Shown one piece after another: positions 42,067-51,621 of a DNA stretch of 64,000 nt (the stretch's first letter is position 1; each line of letters starts with the position of its first letter). Location: positions 204,876-268,875 of the forward strand of contig JAQGEF010000005.1 in the NCBI GenBank assembly GCA_027854065.1. Direction: 5' to 3'. Source of the stretch: Polluticaenibacter yanchengensis. Its GTDB lineage: Bacteria > Bacteroidota > Bacteroidia > Chitinophagales > Chitinophagaceae. The notes under the pieces are model-generated. The model had not been told where the DNA came from, ran no database searches, and saw only the letters and a list, made by a program, of their open reading frames with translations. The position numbers and the translations under genes were made by a program.

Positions 42067-44541
42067 TTAATTAGGTTTAACAGGTGCCTGCATCACCGCT
42101 TTCGGCTTATTGGCAGGATTACTGTTGGGTTTTGTTGAATCCTTTTTAGGCTCCTTATCTTTAGGCTTATCCTTATTGTCTTTTTCTTTATTATCTTTTG
42201 GTGTAGTGGCAGCAGGTTTTACTTCATCGTAATCACTAGCTTTATCACTTTCTTTTGGCGGCGTCTTTGCCTCTATGTCATTCGATTCATATTGATTACT
42301 GAAATCGCCATAATCACTCTCGTTACCGTTATTCATATTCTCCCCTTCTGCCTCAGGTGAAACGAAACCACTGTTATTATTATTAAAGTCGTAGAAAACA
42401 TCTGTTGCTTCCACTTCCGGTTTTATAAATTGCGCTTTATTATCATAGGTCAGTTTAGAATCGTTATAAACGCTTTGCAGGAAACTGCCCACTATCGGTA
42501 AAGCTGCAGAACCACCATACCCGGCAGATGCCCAGCTTGGGAAATGTATCCAGGGCTCATCGCCACCAACCCATGCTCCACAAAGTAATTCCGGTGTATA
42601 ACCCATGAACCAGGCATCCGTATTATCATTGGTTGTACCGGTTTTACAGGCAAACTCTACTGCACCTATTTTATAGTTTTTCATCCGTGTAGCAGTACCG
42701 TATTTTGCAGCGCCAGTCATCATTTTAGCCATTGTATAAGCTGTATTTTCGCTGATTACTTCTTCTATCTGTGGCAGTACATTCACCAATAAATTACCAT
42801 TCCTGTCCTCAATTCTTGTTATTATCTGCGGTTTCACATTAAATCCTCTGCCCGGGAACATGGAGTACATCCACATCATTTCAAACAAGCTCAGATCACA
42901 ACTCCCCAACGCCATAGAAGGGAAAGGTTTCAGATCCGTCTGTACCTGGCATTTCTTCAAGAATTCCACAAAACGGGTCGGACCGATTTGTTTCATTAAA
43001 TAGGCAGCGCTACCGTTTAAGGATAAAGCAATCGCCCTCGCCATTTCCGGAGAACCGCCATTGGCACCCTTTTTATTGGCAGGCACCCAACCACTTCCCT
43101 GGAAATACTGTGGTACATTCGGCAAAGGTGTTGCCGGGTTAAAACCGATTTCCTCTACCGCCTGGCAATATAACATTGGTTTGATAACAGAACCTACCTG
43201 GCGCTTCATTTTTAAATTGGCATGGTCCAGTTTGAATGTTTTAAAATCGATACCGCCAACCCATGCTTTAATGTAACCTGTTTGTGGCTCCATTGCCATA
43301 AAGCCGGTATGTAAACGGGTTTTCATGTATTTAACAGAATCCAATGGTGTCATTACCGTATCTATTTCCCTTTTTGCGTTCCAGGAAAAGATCTTCATCG
43401 GCACTTTTACATTAAACGTTGCCAGGTTATCTTCATCACTCATTTCCTCCTGCTTCTGAGAACGCCACCTGTCAGTCTGTTTAATAAAATTCGTCAGTTC
43501 TTTCTGACGCTTGTTAAATACAGAGCCTGTTTTTACAAAATCATATTGGTTAAATATTTTTTGATTGGCCGCCATGCCTTTAGCCACTGCTTCCTCTGCA
43601 TATTGTTGCGCAATAGGATTGATAGAGGTATAAATTCTTAAGCCATCTTTATATATATTGTATTTGTCGCCATTAGCATTACGCAGGTCTTTTAATAATC
43701 TGTTGACTTCATCCTTTACTGCCGCTTCCCTGAAATAAGGTGCAATACCCTGGCTGATATCTATTTTTCTGTAATTTAATTCTATTGGCTTACGTTTTAA
43801 TTCATCTGCCTGTGCAGACGAAATGAAATTATTTTTGGCCATACGGCTCAATACCAGGTTCCGGCGGTCCATGGACGCTTTCGGATTTCTGCGCGGATTG
43901 TAACGGGTAGGCGCATTTACCATACCTACCAATACCGCTGCTTCCTCCACACTTAACCTGTCCGGCTCTTTTTGGAAAAAAGTCAACGAAGCATTCCTTA
44001 TGCCAAATACGTTATCGCTGAACTCAACTTTATTCAGGTAAAAATTAATGATTTCCTCTTTGGTAAAATGTCTTTCCAGCTTTACGGCAATCACCCATTC
44101 CCGCAATTTTTGCGTCACCCTTTTTACCTTATTCGTGGCACGGTCATCCCCAAACATGGCCAATGCCAATTGCTGGGTAATAGTAGAACCGCCACCGCTT
44201 TTATTAAAGGTAACGGCACCTTTCACTACACGCATCAAGGCTTCTCCGTCAATGCCGTTATGAAGGAAAAAACGTTCATCTTCTGTAGCCACCAATGCGT
44301 TAATCACATTCGGAGAGATATCTTTTAAATTAACCGGGCTCCTGTTTTCCAAAAAATATTTGCCCATTGGCGAACCGTCATCCGCATATACTTCCGATGC
44401 CACGTATGCAGAAGGATTTTCCAGTTCCTCCAAAGATGGCATGGTCCCCAGTAAACCATAGTTCACCCCAACAAATAATAGGACTATACTCAATAGCCCT
44501 ATCCAGAAAACGCTCCAAAGTATCTTAACAGCCTTTGTCAT
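42067..44541 (-). CDS. Penicillin-binding protein 1A (transglycosylase/transpeptidase)
   Basis: This 824-residue class A PBP has an N-terminal membrane anchor (residues 8-29). The glycosyltransferase 51 domain carries catalytic E87 (ATEDERFF) and GGSTITQQLA (117-126). A penicillin-binding domain follows with S451-x-x-K454 (GSVIKP), SLNGSAAY and K633TGT. It polymerises and cross-links peptidoglycan. After about residue 720 the tail becomes low-complexity, rich in Asp, Lys, Pro and Asn (PKDNKEKDNKDKPKDKEPKK), and is probably disordered. It is followed by a shared terminator; upstream is an unknown MORN-like protein gene. Confidence 0.96.
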   Translation of the reverse strand: MTKAVKILWSVFWIGLLSIVLLFVGVNYGLLGTMPSLEELENPSAYVASEVYADDGSPMGKYFLENRSPVNLKDISPNVINALVATEDERFFLHNGIDGEALMRVVKGAVTFNKSGGGSTITQQLALAMFGDDRATNKVKRVTQKLREWVIAVKLERHFTKEEIINFYLNKVEFSDNVFGIRNASLTFFQKEPDRLSVEEAAVLVGMVNAPTRYNPRRNPKASMDRRNLVLSRMAKNNFISSAQADELKRKPIELNYRKIDISQGIAPYFREAAVKDEVNRLLKDLRNANGDKYNIYKDGLRIYTSINPIAQQYAEEAVAKGMAANQKIFNQYDFVKTGSVFNKRQKELTNFIKQTDRWRSQKQEEMSDEDNLATFNVKVPMKIFSWNAKREIDTVMTPLDSVKYMKTRLHTGFMAMEPQTGYIKAWVGGIDFKTFKLDHANLKMKRQVGSVIKPMLYCQAVEEIGFNPATPLPNVPQYFQGSGWVPANKKGANGGSPEMARAIALSLNGSAAYLMKQIGPTRFVEFLKKCQVQTDLKPFPSMALGSCDLSLFEMMWMYSMFPGRGFNVKPQIITRIEDRNGNLLVNVLPQIEEVISENTAYTMAKMMTGAAKYGTATRMKNYKIGAVEFACKTGTTNDNTDAWFMGYTPELLCGAWVGGDEPWIHFPSWASAGYGGSAALPIVGSFLQSVYNDSKLTYDNKAQFIKPEVEATDVFYDFNNNNSGFVSPEAEGENMNNGNESDYGDFSNQYESNDIEAKTPPKESDKASDYDEVKPAATTPKDNKEKDNKDKPKDKEPKKDSTKPNSNPANKPKAVMQAPVKPN

Positions 44542-44579
44542 TTATAATTTATAATAATTTGTAAAAAACTCTTTATTCA

Positions 44580-45281
44580 TTACATACCGGTACTTCCGTC
44601 CTGGTATTTCACTTTTTTCTTGCCTGCGTTCTTCTTTTCCCACTCTAATAATGCATCGGGCTTCTTAATTTCCGATTTCGGTTTGGTGGTATCTCTTACA
44701 GGACGTGCAAATTTATTGGTTACACCAAAAGCAGCCAAACCATCTACCAAACTATCCTTAAAATAATTTTCGGTGCGCTGTACTCTTCCTGTTTGGGGAT
44801 CAAAATACTTCCATGTACCATGCTTGATGCTTCTTCCCTCATTCTTTACAACCACCGAACTAGATTTGTTCATATCATAAAGGTCAGGTACATCAATGGT
44901 ATCATATTTTTTATCAGGATTGATGGCATACCAGTTCTCTTCTCTCTCTATGCCCATCAAATTGTAAAAAACCGATTTGCCATTTAATAAGCCCCACTTA
45001 TACTGCTGTACATATTCTATATCTCCCTGCAACGAAAACCGCCGCCAGGTGCCTTCTTTTCTGCCATCTTTATATACACCCTCTTCATCAAAACCCGGGT
45101 TACCACGTAACTCAGGCGTCTTTTCTATCCATACACCTTGTTTCAGCCCGTTCACATCCGTGCAATTTAAGGTATCCCCTTTTGTGCCAATTAAATAGGT
45201 TTTACATTGCGCTGAAACATGATTCTGATTAAGCATCAGTGATATCAGCAGTATGGTATTTGTATATATAAACTTCTTCAT
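44580..45281 (-). CDS. Secreted MORN-repeat-like protein
   Basis: This protein has 233 residues from the Met at 45281 that starts the signal peptide (MKKFIYTNTILLISLML, cleaved near VSAQ). The mature part shows several MORN-like units: LKQGVWIEKT, GVYKDGRKEGTWRRF, GLLNGKSVFYN and GTWKYFDPQTGRV. Similar proteins are often labelled YwqK-family antitoxin by similarity, but no toxin gene is nearby. Function is unknown. It is encoded 38 bases upstream of the PBP1A gene and could be co-transcribed with it. Confidence 0.75.
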   Translation of the reverse strand: MKKFIYTNTILLISLMLNQNHVSAQCKTYLIGTKGDTLNCTDVNGLKQGVWIEKTPELRGNPGFDEEGVYKDGRKEGTWRRFSLQGDIEYVQQYKWGLLNGKSVFYNLMGIEREENWYAINPDKKYDTIDVPDLYDMNKSSSVVVKNEGRSIKHGTWKYFDPQTGRVQRTENYFKDSLVDGLAAFGVTNKFARPVRDTTKPKSEIKKPDALLEWEKKNAGKKKVKYQDGSTGM

Positions 45282-45379
45282 TTTTATATTTTCCTTCACA
45301 TTACAGCAACTATTATGCTAAATAATATTATAAATATACAATGTAATTAAATGCTTGTTAAAACAATTTCATAACAATA

Positions 45380-46318
45380 TTATAGGTTTATAACCAGCCG
45401 GATATCATTGTTCATATAAGGGCCGCCGGGATACCTGGCGGTATAATCCAGGTTTATCCAGTATTCCCCGTTTGTAATATGGTAATGCAATTTCTGGACT
45501 CTTTGATCACTGAATAATTCAATAATTGCGTTCTGCATCTGTGCAAAGTCCGCTTCCGACCCTACAAATAATTCCGGGTACATATGTCCCCTTATAACTA
45601 CCAGCCTGCATTTAGCACCTATGCTCATCAGGGCACTTGCCATCAAGATGCTATGATCATCACAATCGCCGCCTAAACCATTCATGATCGTCTCCCGTGC
45701 CGATGCGAAATATTCATCCCTGTAAGTATCATGTACATAGTTAAAGTTATTGTTGATATACTTGAATAAAGATAAATACCGCGTTATTTTTCCATACTTA
45801 TTATGATATTTTGAGAAATATTTAATAGAATATTCTACTGCAAAATTCCTTACCAGGGAATCTTTCATCATCACTTTATCACGCACTTCGCGCGTACCCA
45901 TGCTACTGGCATTTTCCAATGGCGAAGGCATTATTGTCAATAAATCAGTCTGTTTATTTTCCCTTTCCAGCCAGTTTTTTTCTATTGCAATGGTATAATC
46001 TTCTGTAAAGTCTCCCCAGCTATAGCCATTCATCCACCCGTTCACAGTTAAATATCCCATAAACAAAATGGTAGCAGGAATTATCAAAGGTTTTAACAGC
46101 CATATAATTAATCTTAAGAGTAATGCGCAGGTCAATAGGGATGCCAGGATATCAATATTCATATCACCTAACTGGATAGGCGGCATAAATCTATTGATAA
46201 TCATGGTTAAAGGCAAAAGTGCAATTACGCCTATAGTATAACAGGTACCAATATACAGCAGCCTCAGAAGGCTTAATTGCTTTTCGTTAAACTGCCTGTT
46301 TTTTAAAAATCGCCACAT
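45380..46318 (-). CDS. Membrane protein with a transglutaminase-like domain
   Basis: This 312-residue protein has three or four N-terminal membrane helices (about 18-42, 55-70, 73-93). The remaining soluble part is a transglutaminase-like cysteine-protease fold. C219 (GGDCDDHS), H245 (IRGHMYPEL) and D291 (YWINLDYT) have the order and spacing of its triad. The substrate is unknown; such domains can act as peptidases or in cell-envelope modification. Confidence 0.8.
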   Translation of the reverse strand: MWRFLKNRQFNEKQLSLLRLLYIGTCYTIGVIALLPLTMIINRFMPPIQLGDMNIDILASLLTCALLLRLIIWLLKPLIIPATILFMGYLTVNGWMNGYSWGDFTEDYTIAIEKNWLERENKQTDLLTIMPSPLENASSMGTREVRDKVMMKDSLVRNFAVEYSIKYFSKYHNKYGKITRYLSLFKYINNNFNYVHDTYRDEYFASARETIMNGLGGDCDDHSILMASALMSIGAKCRLVVIRGHMYPELFVGSEADFAQMQNAIIELFSDQRVQKLHYHITNGEYWINLDYTARYPGGPYMNNDIRLVINL

Positions 46319-46363
46319 TTTAATTGGTAAAGCTCCGGTTCTCTTTTATTTTTTTAAAATTAT

Positions 46364-46479
46364 GCGCTGTCAACATTATTGCTTTATGCCACTTTAGTCC
46401 GGCGTGCTTATGGCTCGCTACGCTCGGTGCTTCTGCGGCGCACTGGCTCGTTCCTCGCCACCAACGCATGCCGCAGCCC
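46364..46479 (+). repeat. GC-rich intergenic element, copy 6 (short form)
   Basis: It starts GCGCTGTCAACATTATTGC and ends CATGCCGCAGCC. It matches 46811-46973 inverted but lacks that copy's central hairpin. Confidence 0.75.
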
Positions 46480-46810
46480 TTCAGCATTTTCAATACTAAT
46501 CATCAATATATAAAGCATGATGAGTCTATTGCAAATAAAACGGCATACTGCATAGGTGCATCAGATCCTGTACAATCATTTTCAACATTTAGTCTACACA
46601 TTGTAACAATACAAAACTTTAGAGTAATGCAGATCAAAATAAAGTTAAATCTATTCTATTTTCCCTGATCAGAATTTATTCACATAGTGGAACCTAATCA
46701 TCGTATTGTCATTTACGGAACTCCCGTTCCGGTACCTGCCAGCCCTAAACAGACCACTACTTTTACTTCAGCTGCACCCGGTACTGTTCAATAGATGTTC
46801 AACTGTTCAG

Positions 46811-46973
46811 AGGCTGCGGCATGCATTGGTGGCAAGGAACGAGCCAGTGTATTTTTTGCAGGGGATTTTTTGGTATATTCGGCCACAAAAGCCCTGCAAA
46901 AATACACCGAGCGTAGCGGAGCCATAAGCACGCCGGACCAATGCAAAGTATATGACCAACCACTCACAGCCCA
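46811..46973 (-). repeat. GC-rich intergenic element, copy 7 (with hairpin insert)
   Basis: It runs from AGGCTGCGGCATGCATTGG to ACTCACAGCCCA. An internal stem is formed by GTGTATTTTTTGCAGGG (46848-46864) and CCCTGCAAAAATACAC (46892-46907), as in the 38338 copy but with compensating changes in the arm. Confidence 0.75.
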
Positions 46974-46984
46974 TAAAAACATTA

Positions 46985-47020
46985 AAAAAGCAACGGCTAC
47001 CGCTGGTAATCGTTGCTTTT
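46985..47020. terminator. Terminator after the dipeptidase gene
   Basis: AAAAGCAACG pairs with CGTTGCTTTT across about 15 bases, with A/T runs on both sides, 23 bases past the minus-strand stop. Confidence 0.65.
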
Positions 47021-47042
47021 GATGGATGAGTGCTGAATCATC

Positions 47043-48422
47043 TTAACCTTTTGCACTTAAGGCTGCAAAATGCTTATGAAAATGCGGAATTGTTTCAATG
47101 CCTTTATAGAAGTTAGCGATATCATACTTTTCGTTTGGACTATGCAAATTATCACTGTCTAAACCAAAACCTAAGAATACCACTTTTACGCCTAATTCCT
47201 GTTCGAATAATGCACAAATAGGAATGCTGCCGCCGCCGCGTACCGGAATCGGATCTTTACCAAATACATCATGAATAGCTGCTGCTGCTGCTTTGTAAGA
47301 GATGCTGTCAATTGGTGTTACATAAGGCTCTCCGCCGTGGTGAGGCTTCGCTTTTACTACGATACCGTCCGGTGCCAGACTTTCAATATGACTGATCAGT
47401 TTTTGCTCAATTTCATGACTGCCCTGGTTGGGTACCAAACGGCAACTTATTTTTGCAAATGCTTTGCTTGGCAATACGGTTTTTGAACCTTCACCTGTAT
47501 AACCACCCCAGATACCATTCACTTCCAATGTAGGACGAATGCCGGTACGTTCGTTGGTAGTGAAGCCTTTTTCACCCCATTCTTTGGCGATACCAAGATC
47601 TGAATTAAACTCCTCCTGGCTGAATGGCGCTTCGGCCATTAGAGCTCTTTCATCTGGTGTAGATTCAAGAACATTATCATAGAAACCTGGAATAGTAATA
47701 TGGTTATTCTCATCATGTAATTGCGCTATAATATTACATAATGCAGTAATAGGATTATTAACAGCACCACCATATACGCCACTGTGCAGATCGCGGTTCG
47801 GTCCGGTTACCTCTACTTCTATATAAGTTAAACCACGTACACCTACATCAATGCTTGGCGTATCAAGGCTGATCATCGCTGTATCGCTGATTAAAATAAC
47901 ATCACACTTTAAAAGCTCTTTATGCTCTTTAATAAACGGTGCCAGGTTCGGGCTGCCGATCTCTTCCTCTCCTTCTATAATAAACTTAACGTTAGTAGGC
48001 AACTCCTCGCCTGAAGCTACCATTGATTCAAAGGCTTTAATATGCATATAAAACTGCCCCTTGTCATCGCAGGCACCACGGGCAAAAATCTTACCATCTT
48101 TAATTGTAGGATCGAAAGGATCACTGTGCCATAATTCCAAAGGATCTGCCGGCTGAACATCATAGTGGCCATATACCAAAACCGTAGGTTTTGCCGGGTC
48201 TGTAATGCGCTCGCCATACACTACCGGGTGACCGGGTGTCGGGTATATTTCTACTTTATCTGCGCCCGCAGATAATAATTTTTCTTTAATTACTTCAGCA
48301 CATTTAAGCATATCGTCTTTATGCTCGCTTCTGGCGCTGATACTTGGAATTCTTAATAATTCAAGCAATTCATTTAAAAAGCGGTCCTTATTTGCTTCTT
48401 GAAACTCTTTCCAATTTGCCAT
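47043..48422 (-). CDS. M20-family dipeptidase
   Basis: This protein has 459 residues from the ATG at 48422; a TTG two codons upstream is a less likely start. It is a cytoplasmic zinc peptidase with ligands readable in VLVYGHYDVQP (His, Asp), ARGACDDKGQ (bridging Asp) and EGEEEIGSPN (catalytic Glu pair). A lid domain follows with DLHSGVYGGAVNNP, then a late His in GFGLDSDNLHSPNE. This is the M20/M25/M40 dipeptidase form common in Bacteroidota. It probably cleaves dipeptides taken up from outside. It is a single gene. Confidence 0.94.
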   Translation of the reverse strand: MANWKEFQEANKDRFLNELLELLRIPSISARSEHKDDMLKCAEVIKEKLLSAGADKVEIYPTPGHPVVYGERITDPAKPTVLVYGHYDVQPADPLELWHSDPFDPTIKDGKIFARGACDDKGQFYMHIKAFESMVASGEELPTNVKFIIEGEEEIGSPNLAPFIKEHKELLKCDVILISDTAMISLDTPSIDVGVRGLTYIEVEVTGPNRDLHSGVYGGAVNNPITALCNIIAQLHDENNHITIPGFYDNVLESTPDERALMAEAPFSQEEFNSDLGIAKEWGEKGFTTNERTGIRPTLEVNGIWGGYTGEGSKTVLPSKAFAKISCRLVPNQGSHEIEQKLISHIESLAPDGIVVKAKPHHGGEPYVTPIDSISYKAAAAAIHDVFGKDPIPVRGGGSIPICALFEQELGVKVVFLGFGLDSDNLHSPNEKYDIANFYKGIETIPHFHKHFAALSAKG

Positions 48423-48604
48423 ATCCAAAAGTTTTATTGTTTTTTAGTTGGAGCCCCAAATATCGGGGTATTAATATTATTTTAAAGGAATTATTTTGTT
48501 AAAGGGCAGGCTATAAATATGAATATTGTTACCAGGATATGGAATGTACAAAACACCGCTGATTGAATTTAATTTTTCTACAACAAAATACTATAAAAAT
48601 ACAA

Positions 48605-48633
48605 TTGGCTTCTTCTAATCTTCTCTAACTTTG
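48605..48633 (+). promoter_or_regulatory. Promoter of the MFS gene
   Basis: TTG (48605-48607), 18-base spacer, TAACTTTG (48626-48633), 18 bases before the ATG at 48652. Confidence 0.6.
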
Positions 48634-48651
48634 CCGCTTAATTTTATATAG

Positions 48652-49818
48652 ATGAAGAATAAAGGCTTATTAGCCCTGGCTTTTGGCTCTTTTGCCATTG
48701 GCATGACAGAATTTACGATGATGGGTGTGTTGATTGATATTGCTAAGGATCTGAAAATTGATATACCAACAGCCGGACATTTAATCGCGCTCTATGCATT
48801 AGGTGTTGTAGTGGGTGCTCCGGTTTTAGTTTTATATACTTCAAAATATCCTCCTAAAAAGGTATTGCTTTACCTGATGCTGGCATTTGTTGTCTTCAAT
48901 CTTGTATTTGCCATTGCTCCCAATAATCTTTCCCTGATGATCAGCCGCTTTTTATCCGGACTGCCACATGGGGCTTTTTTCGGTATTGGTGGTGTAATGG
49001 CGACGCGGTTGGTGGACAAAAGTAAAGCGGCACAGGCACTTGCCATTATGTTTACCGGCATGACAGTGGCGAACCTTGCCGGTGTTCCGCTAGGATCTTA
49101 TATCGGGCATCATTTCAGCTGGCGCTATACCTATTTAATGATCAGCGGTTTCGGAATCATCACTATGATGGCATTGTATAAATGGTTACCTGCTTTACCT
49201 AATAACAGCGATGGCAATATTTTTAAACAACTGGGGTATTTTAAGACGAAAACAGCATGGATCATTATTTTTATGATAGCCATTGGTACCGGCGGGCTCT
49301 TTGCATGGATCAGCTATATAGCGCCGCTTATGACAACAATCGCAAAAATTGATGAGTCGGGTGTACCGATGGTTATGATATTAGTGGGATTGGGCATGGT
49401 AGTGGGTAATCTTGCGGGTGGTAAATTATGTGATTCGATCGGTCCTCAGAAAGCGATTATAATATCTTTCGGTGCAATGGTGGTCTGTTTGACGCTTATT
49501 TATTACATCACCCATATTACACCGTTGGCATATATTCTTTCTTTTATAACGGGTGCGGCTTCGTTTAGTTGTTCGCCTTCATTGCAATTATTACTGATCA
49601 GTACTGCTAAAGGTTCTGAAACAATGGCTGCCGCTGCCGGCCAGGCGAGTTTTAACCTGGGTAATACGCTGGGGGCATTTTTAGGTGGATTACCTATTAC
49701 ATATGGTTTGGCCTATAACACGCCTTCTCTCGTTGGTATCGGCATGGCCGGCATTGGTGTATTACTAACTTTTTATTATATCAAAACAAATAACCAAAAG
49801 GCCTTGAAAGCTGCCTAA
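48652..49818 (+). CDS. MFS exporter (sugar/drug efflux type, AraJ-like)
   Basis: This 388-residue inner-membrane protein has 12 hydrophobic helices. It carries family motifs of the DHA1/AraJ group: GMTEFTMMGVLIDIAKDL in helix 1, GHLIALYALGVVVGAPVL in helix 2, and LSGLPHGAFFGIGGVMA in helix 4. It probably exports small molecules with a proton gradient; the substrate is not readable. It is a single gene with a promoter and a terminator. Confidence 0.92.
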   Translation: MKNKGLLALAFGSFAIGMTEFTMMGVLIDIAKDLKIDIPTAGHLIALYALGVVVGAPVLVLYTSKYPPKKVLLYLMLAFVVFNLVFAIAPNNLSLMISRFLSGLPHGAFFGIGGVMATRLVDKSKAAQALAIMFTGMTVANLAGVPLGSYIGHHFSWRYTYLMISGFGIITMMALYKWLPALPNNSDGNIFKQLGYFKTKTAWIIIFMIAIGTGGLFAWISYIAPLMTTIAKIDESGVPMVMILVGLGMVVGNLAGGKLCDSIGPQKAIIISFGAMVVCLTLIYYITHITPLAYILSFITGAASFSCSPSLQLLLISTAKGSETMAAAAGQASFNLGNTLGAFLGGLPITYGLAYNTPSLVGIGMAGIGVLLTFYYIKTNNQKALKAA

Positions 49819-49842
49819 ATTTAATAATAATTCAGCTTCCAG

Positions 49843-49874
49843 AGCGACCGGATAATTTAACGGTCGCTTTTTTC
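49843..49874 (+). terminator. Terminator after the MFS gene, overlapping a convergent gene
   Basis: AGCGACCG pairs with CGGTCGCT around a 10-base loop, then TTTTTTC. The right arm also encodes the last codons of the convergent desaturase-like gene (stop at 49857). Confidence 0.8.
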
Positions 49875-51002
49875 TTCCATATTCAGATCTTTATCGAAAG
49901 GACTTTTGGTAAAAGGATAGATGCTTTGCTTTATAAAACCTTTCGGGTATGAGCCTTCCCGTACACCTGTGCCTTCCGGCCAGGTATTTCCCGGTAAATA
50001 ATAAGTGCCGAATATCCAGTCTATAAAAGGAAAAATTGAAGCGAAATTTTTACCGTAATATCTCGGATCCTCACAATGATGCCAATGATGGTACTGCGGA
50101 GTGGTAAAAATGTACCTGATAAACCCAAAATTGATCCTGGTGTTGGAATGTATGAGTACCGCATGGATGGCTATAAATATGATATAGGCATTAAATACTT
50201 CCTGTGAAAACCCAAGGATATATAATGGTATAAATGTCATGGCGCGGGTAAAAAATATGTCTATAAAATGCGTGCGGCTACCTGCCAGCCAGTCCATATG
50301 TTGTGTGGAATGGTGCACGGAATGAAAACGCCACAGGTAAACATGATTGTGAAAAATGCGGTGTGCCCAATATTGAAAGAGGTCTGTTGCAAAAAATGCC
50401 AGGAATAACCCTGCAATAAATGGTAACTGGGCTACCCATTCATGTACTTTATCCAATCCTATCCAACCGAAAAACAATAATGCGGGCTTTTGGGTAATCA
50501 CACCAAAGAATTGTATAAACAAATGGCTGATGGCAAAATATACCAGGTCCGTGCGCCATTCTTCATGAAACTTTGTTTGGTCCTTGCGTTTTGGGAAAAA
50601 TAATTCCAATGGTATAAATATCACTGTCATCAGTAACAGGTCCAGCAGCAACCAATCCAATCCGATATGCCAGGAAGTTTTTTCTACATCCCTGCCTTCC
50701 ATAGCAAAAGCTCCCAACAATGTGGCAATACCTGCCAGAAGCGAACCAATAAACGCTAATTTCAGCTTCTTACTGAGTATGATGCTTAAAAGTGCGAAAA
50801 AGAAAGATGCTACAACTACGGCTATCATTAAAGTAGCCATTGATTCCCCTGTATACACTTCCCTGAATTCAGGAGTAGTTAATCTTTCAGGATATTTAAA
50901 ACAAAGTATGCCGCCTATTGCCAGTATTGCCAGAAAGATAGAAATGTATCCACTGATTTTGCCTTCGCCTATTTTTAGTCGTTTAACTGAACTCACCGCC
51001 AA
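49857..51002 (-). CDS. Sterol desaturase/fatty acid hydroxylase family membrane protein
   Basis: This 381-residue protein has six or so helices and the histidine clusters of the diiron fatty-acid-hydroxylase superfamily: WAHRIFHN, FHSVHHS and YHHWHHCED. Residues 1-120 add a helical extension. Members hydroxylate or desaturate lipids; sterols are unlikely here. It lies about 1.9 kb from an alpha-oxoamine synthase gene and might modify a sphingoid or sulfonolipid backbone, but other lipid substrates are equally possible. Confidence 0.9.
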   Translation of the reverse strand: MAVSSVKRLKIGEGKISGYISIFLAILAIGGILCFKYPERLTTPEFREVYTGESMATLMIAVVVASFFFALLSIILSKKLKLAFIGSLLAGIATLLGAFAMEGRDVEKTSWHIGLDWLLLDLLLMTVIFIPLELFFPKRKDQTKFHEEWRTDLVYFAISHLFIQFFGVITQKPALLFFGWIGLDKVHEWVAQLPFIAGLFLAFFATDLFQYWAHRIFHNHVYLWRFHSVHHSTQHMDWLAGSRTHFIDIFFTRAMTFIPLYILGFSQEVFNAYIIFIAIHAVLIHSNTRINFGFIRYIFTTPQYHHWHHCEDPRYYGKNFASIFPFIDWIFGTYYLPGNTWPEGTGVREGSYPKGFIKQSIYPFTKSPFDKDLNMEEKSDR

Positions 51003-51264
51003 TTTTTTGATCAGAGATAAATGTATAGAAAAAAATAGAAACTGTATGGTAAGTGTTGAAAATAAAAGGTTGTTCAGTGTTTTCAGTTGACTTTTTATTG
51101 TTAAAGATCAGCTGAATTAACCGGTTACAACAATATCAATTGAAAGCTATTACTTACTATAGTTATGTAGTTTCAATTTATTATTATCATTTTTTTTGGT
51201 GAGATGAAATAATTGCATCAACTTTGTTTTACAAAGTACTTTTTATAAATAAACATCAAAAATA

Positions 51265-51600
51265 ATGAACCGATTATTCTTAAACTTCAGACAAATCAGT
51301 GCAGCCACAATTGCTAAAACAATGCTAACAGGCCTGGTTACAGGCCTCGTAATTATTTCCCTTTTTGTATTTACAGTGAACAATCCAAAGCCGGAATGGG
51401 GCAATAACTGGAGGATGCAACCACTGCTTCTTACACCACTTGTTGTAGCGTTTGGCAGCCTGGTATTTTTTGCAAACCGAATTTTTCAGCCACAGAACAA
51501 AACTGTAAAAACATTATTGCTAATTGGCAGTATCATTGCATTTGTATTTTCAATCTGGATTGGTATAATTATAGGCCTTAATGGCACTTTATGGAATTAA
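51265..51600 (+). CDS. Small unknown membrane protein (KefB-like label in databases)
   Basis: This 111-residue protein has three hydrophobic helices (about 19-39, 52-70 and 85-103) and the segment NNPKPEWGNNWRMQPLLLTPL. Homologues are often named potassium transporter KefB by name transfer, but it is far too short for that antiporter. Function is unknown. It is a single gene in a 770-base gap. Confidence 0.75.
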   Translation: MNRLFLNFRQISAATIAKTMLTGLVTGLVIISLFVFTVNNPKPEWGNNWRMQPLLLTPLVVAFGSLVFFANRIFQPQNKTVKTLLLIGSIIAFVFSIWIGIIIGLNGTLWN

Positions 51601-51621
51601 TTGACCTTAGGGCAAGGCAAC

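Larger units (their letters stand above)
46319..47042. other. Gene-free stretch with two inverted GC-rich elements
   Basis: These 724 bases hold GC-rich elements at 46364-46479 and 46811-46973 in opposite orientations and the terminator of the dipeptidase gene at 46985-47020. The central 300 bases show no gene. Confidence 0.7.

Noticed and set aside
44580-45281. YwqK-type antitoxin of a toxin-antitoxin pair
   Set aside because: The repeats fit, but no toxin gene is adjacent and the protein is secreted.
46795-47022. 75-codon plus-strand frame
   Set aside because: It is contained in a GC-rich repeat element and the following terminator.
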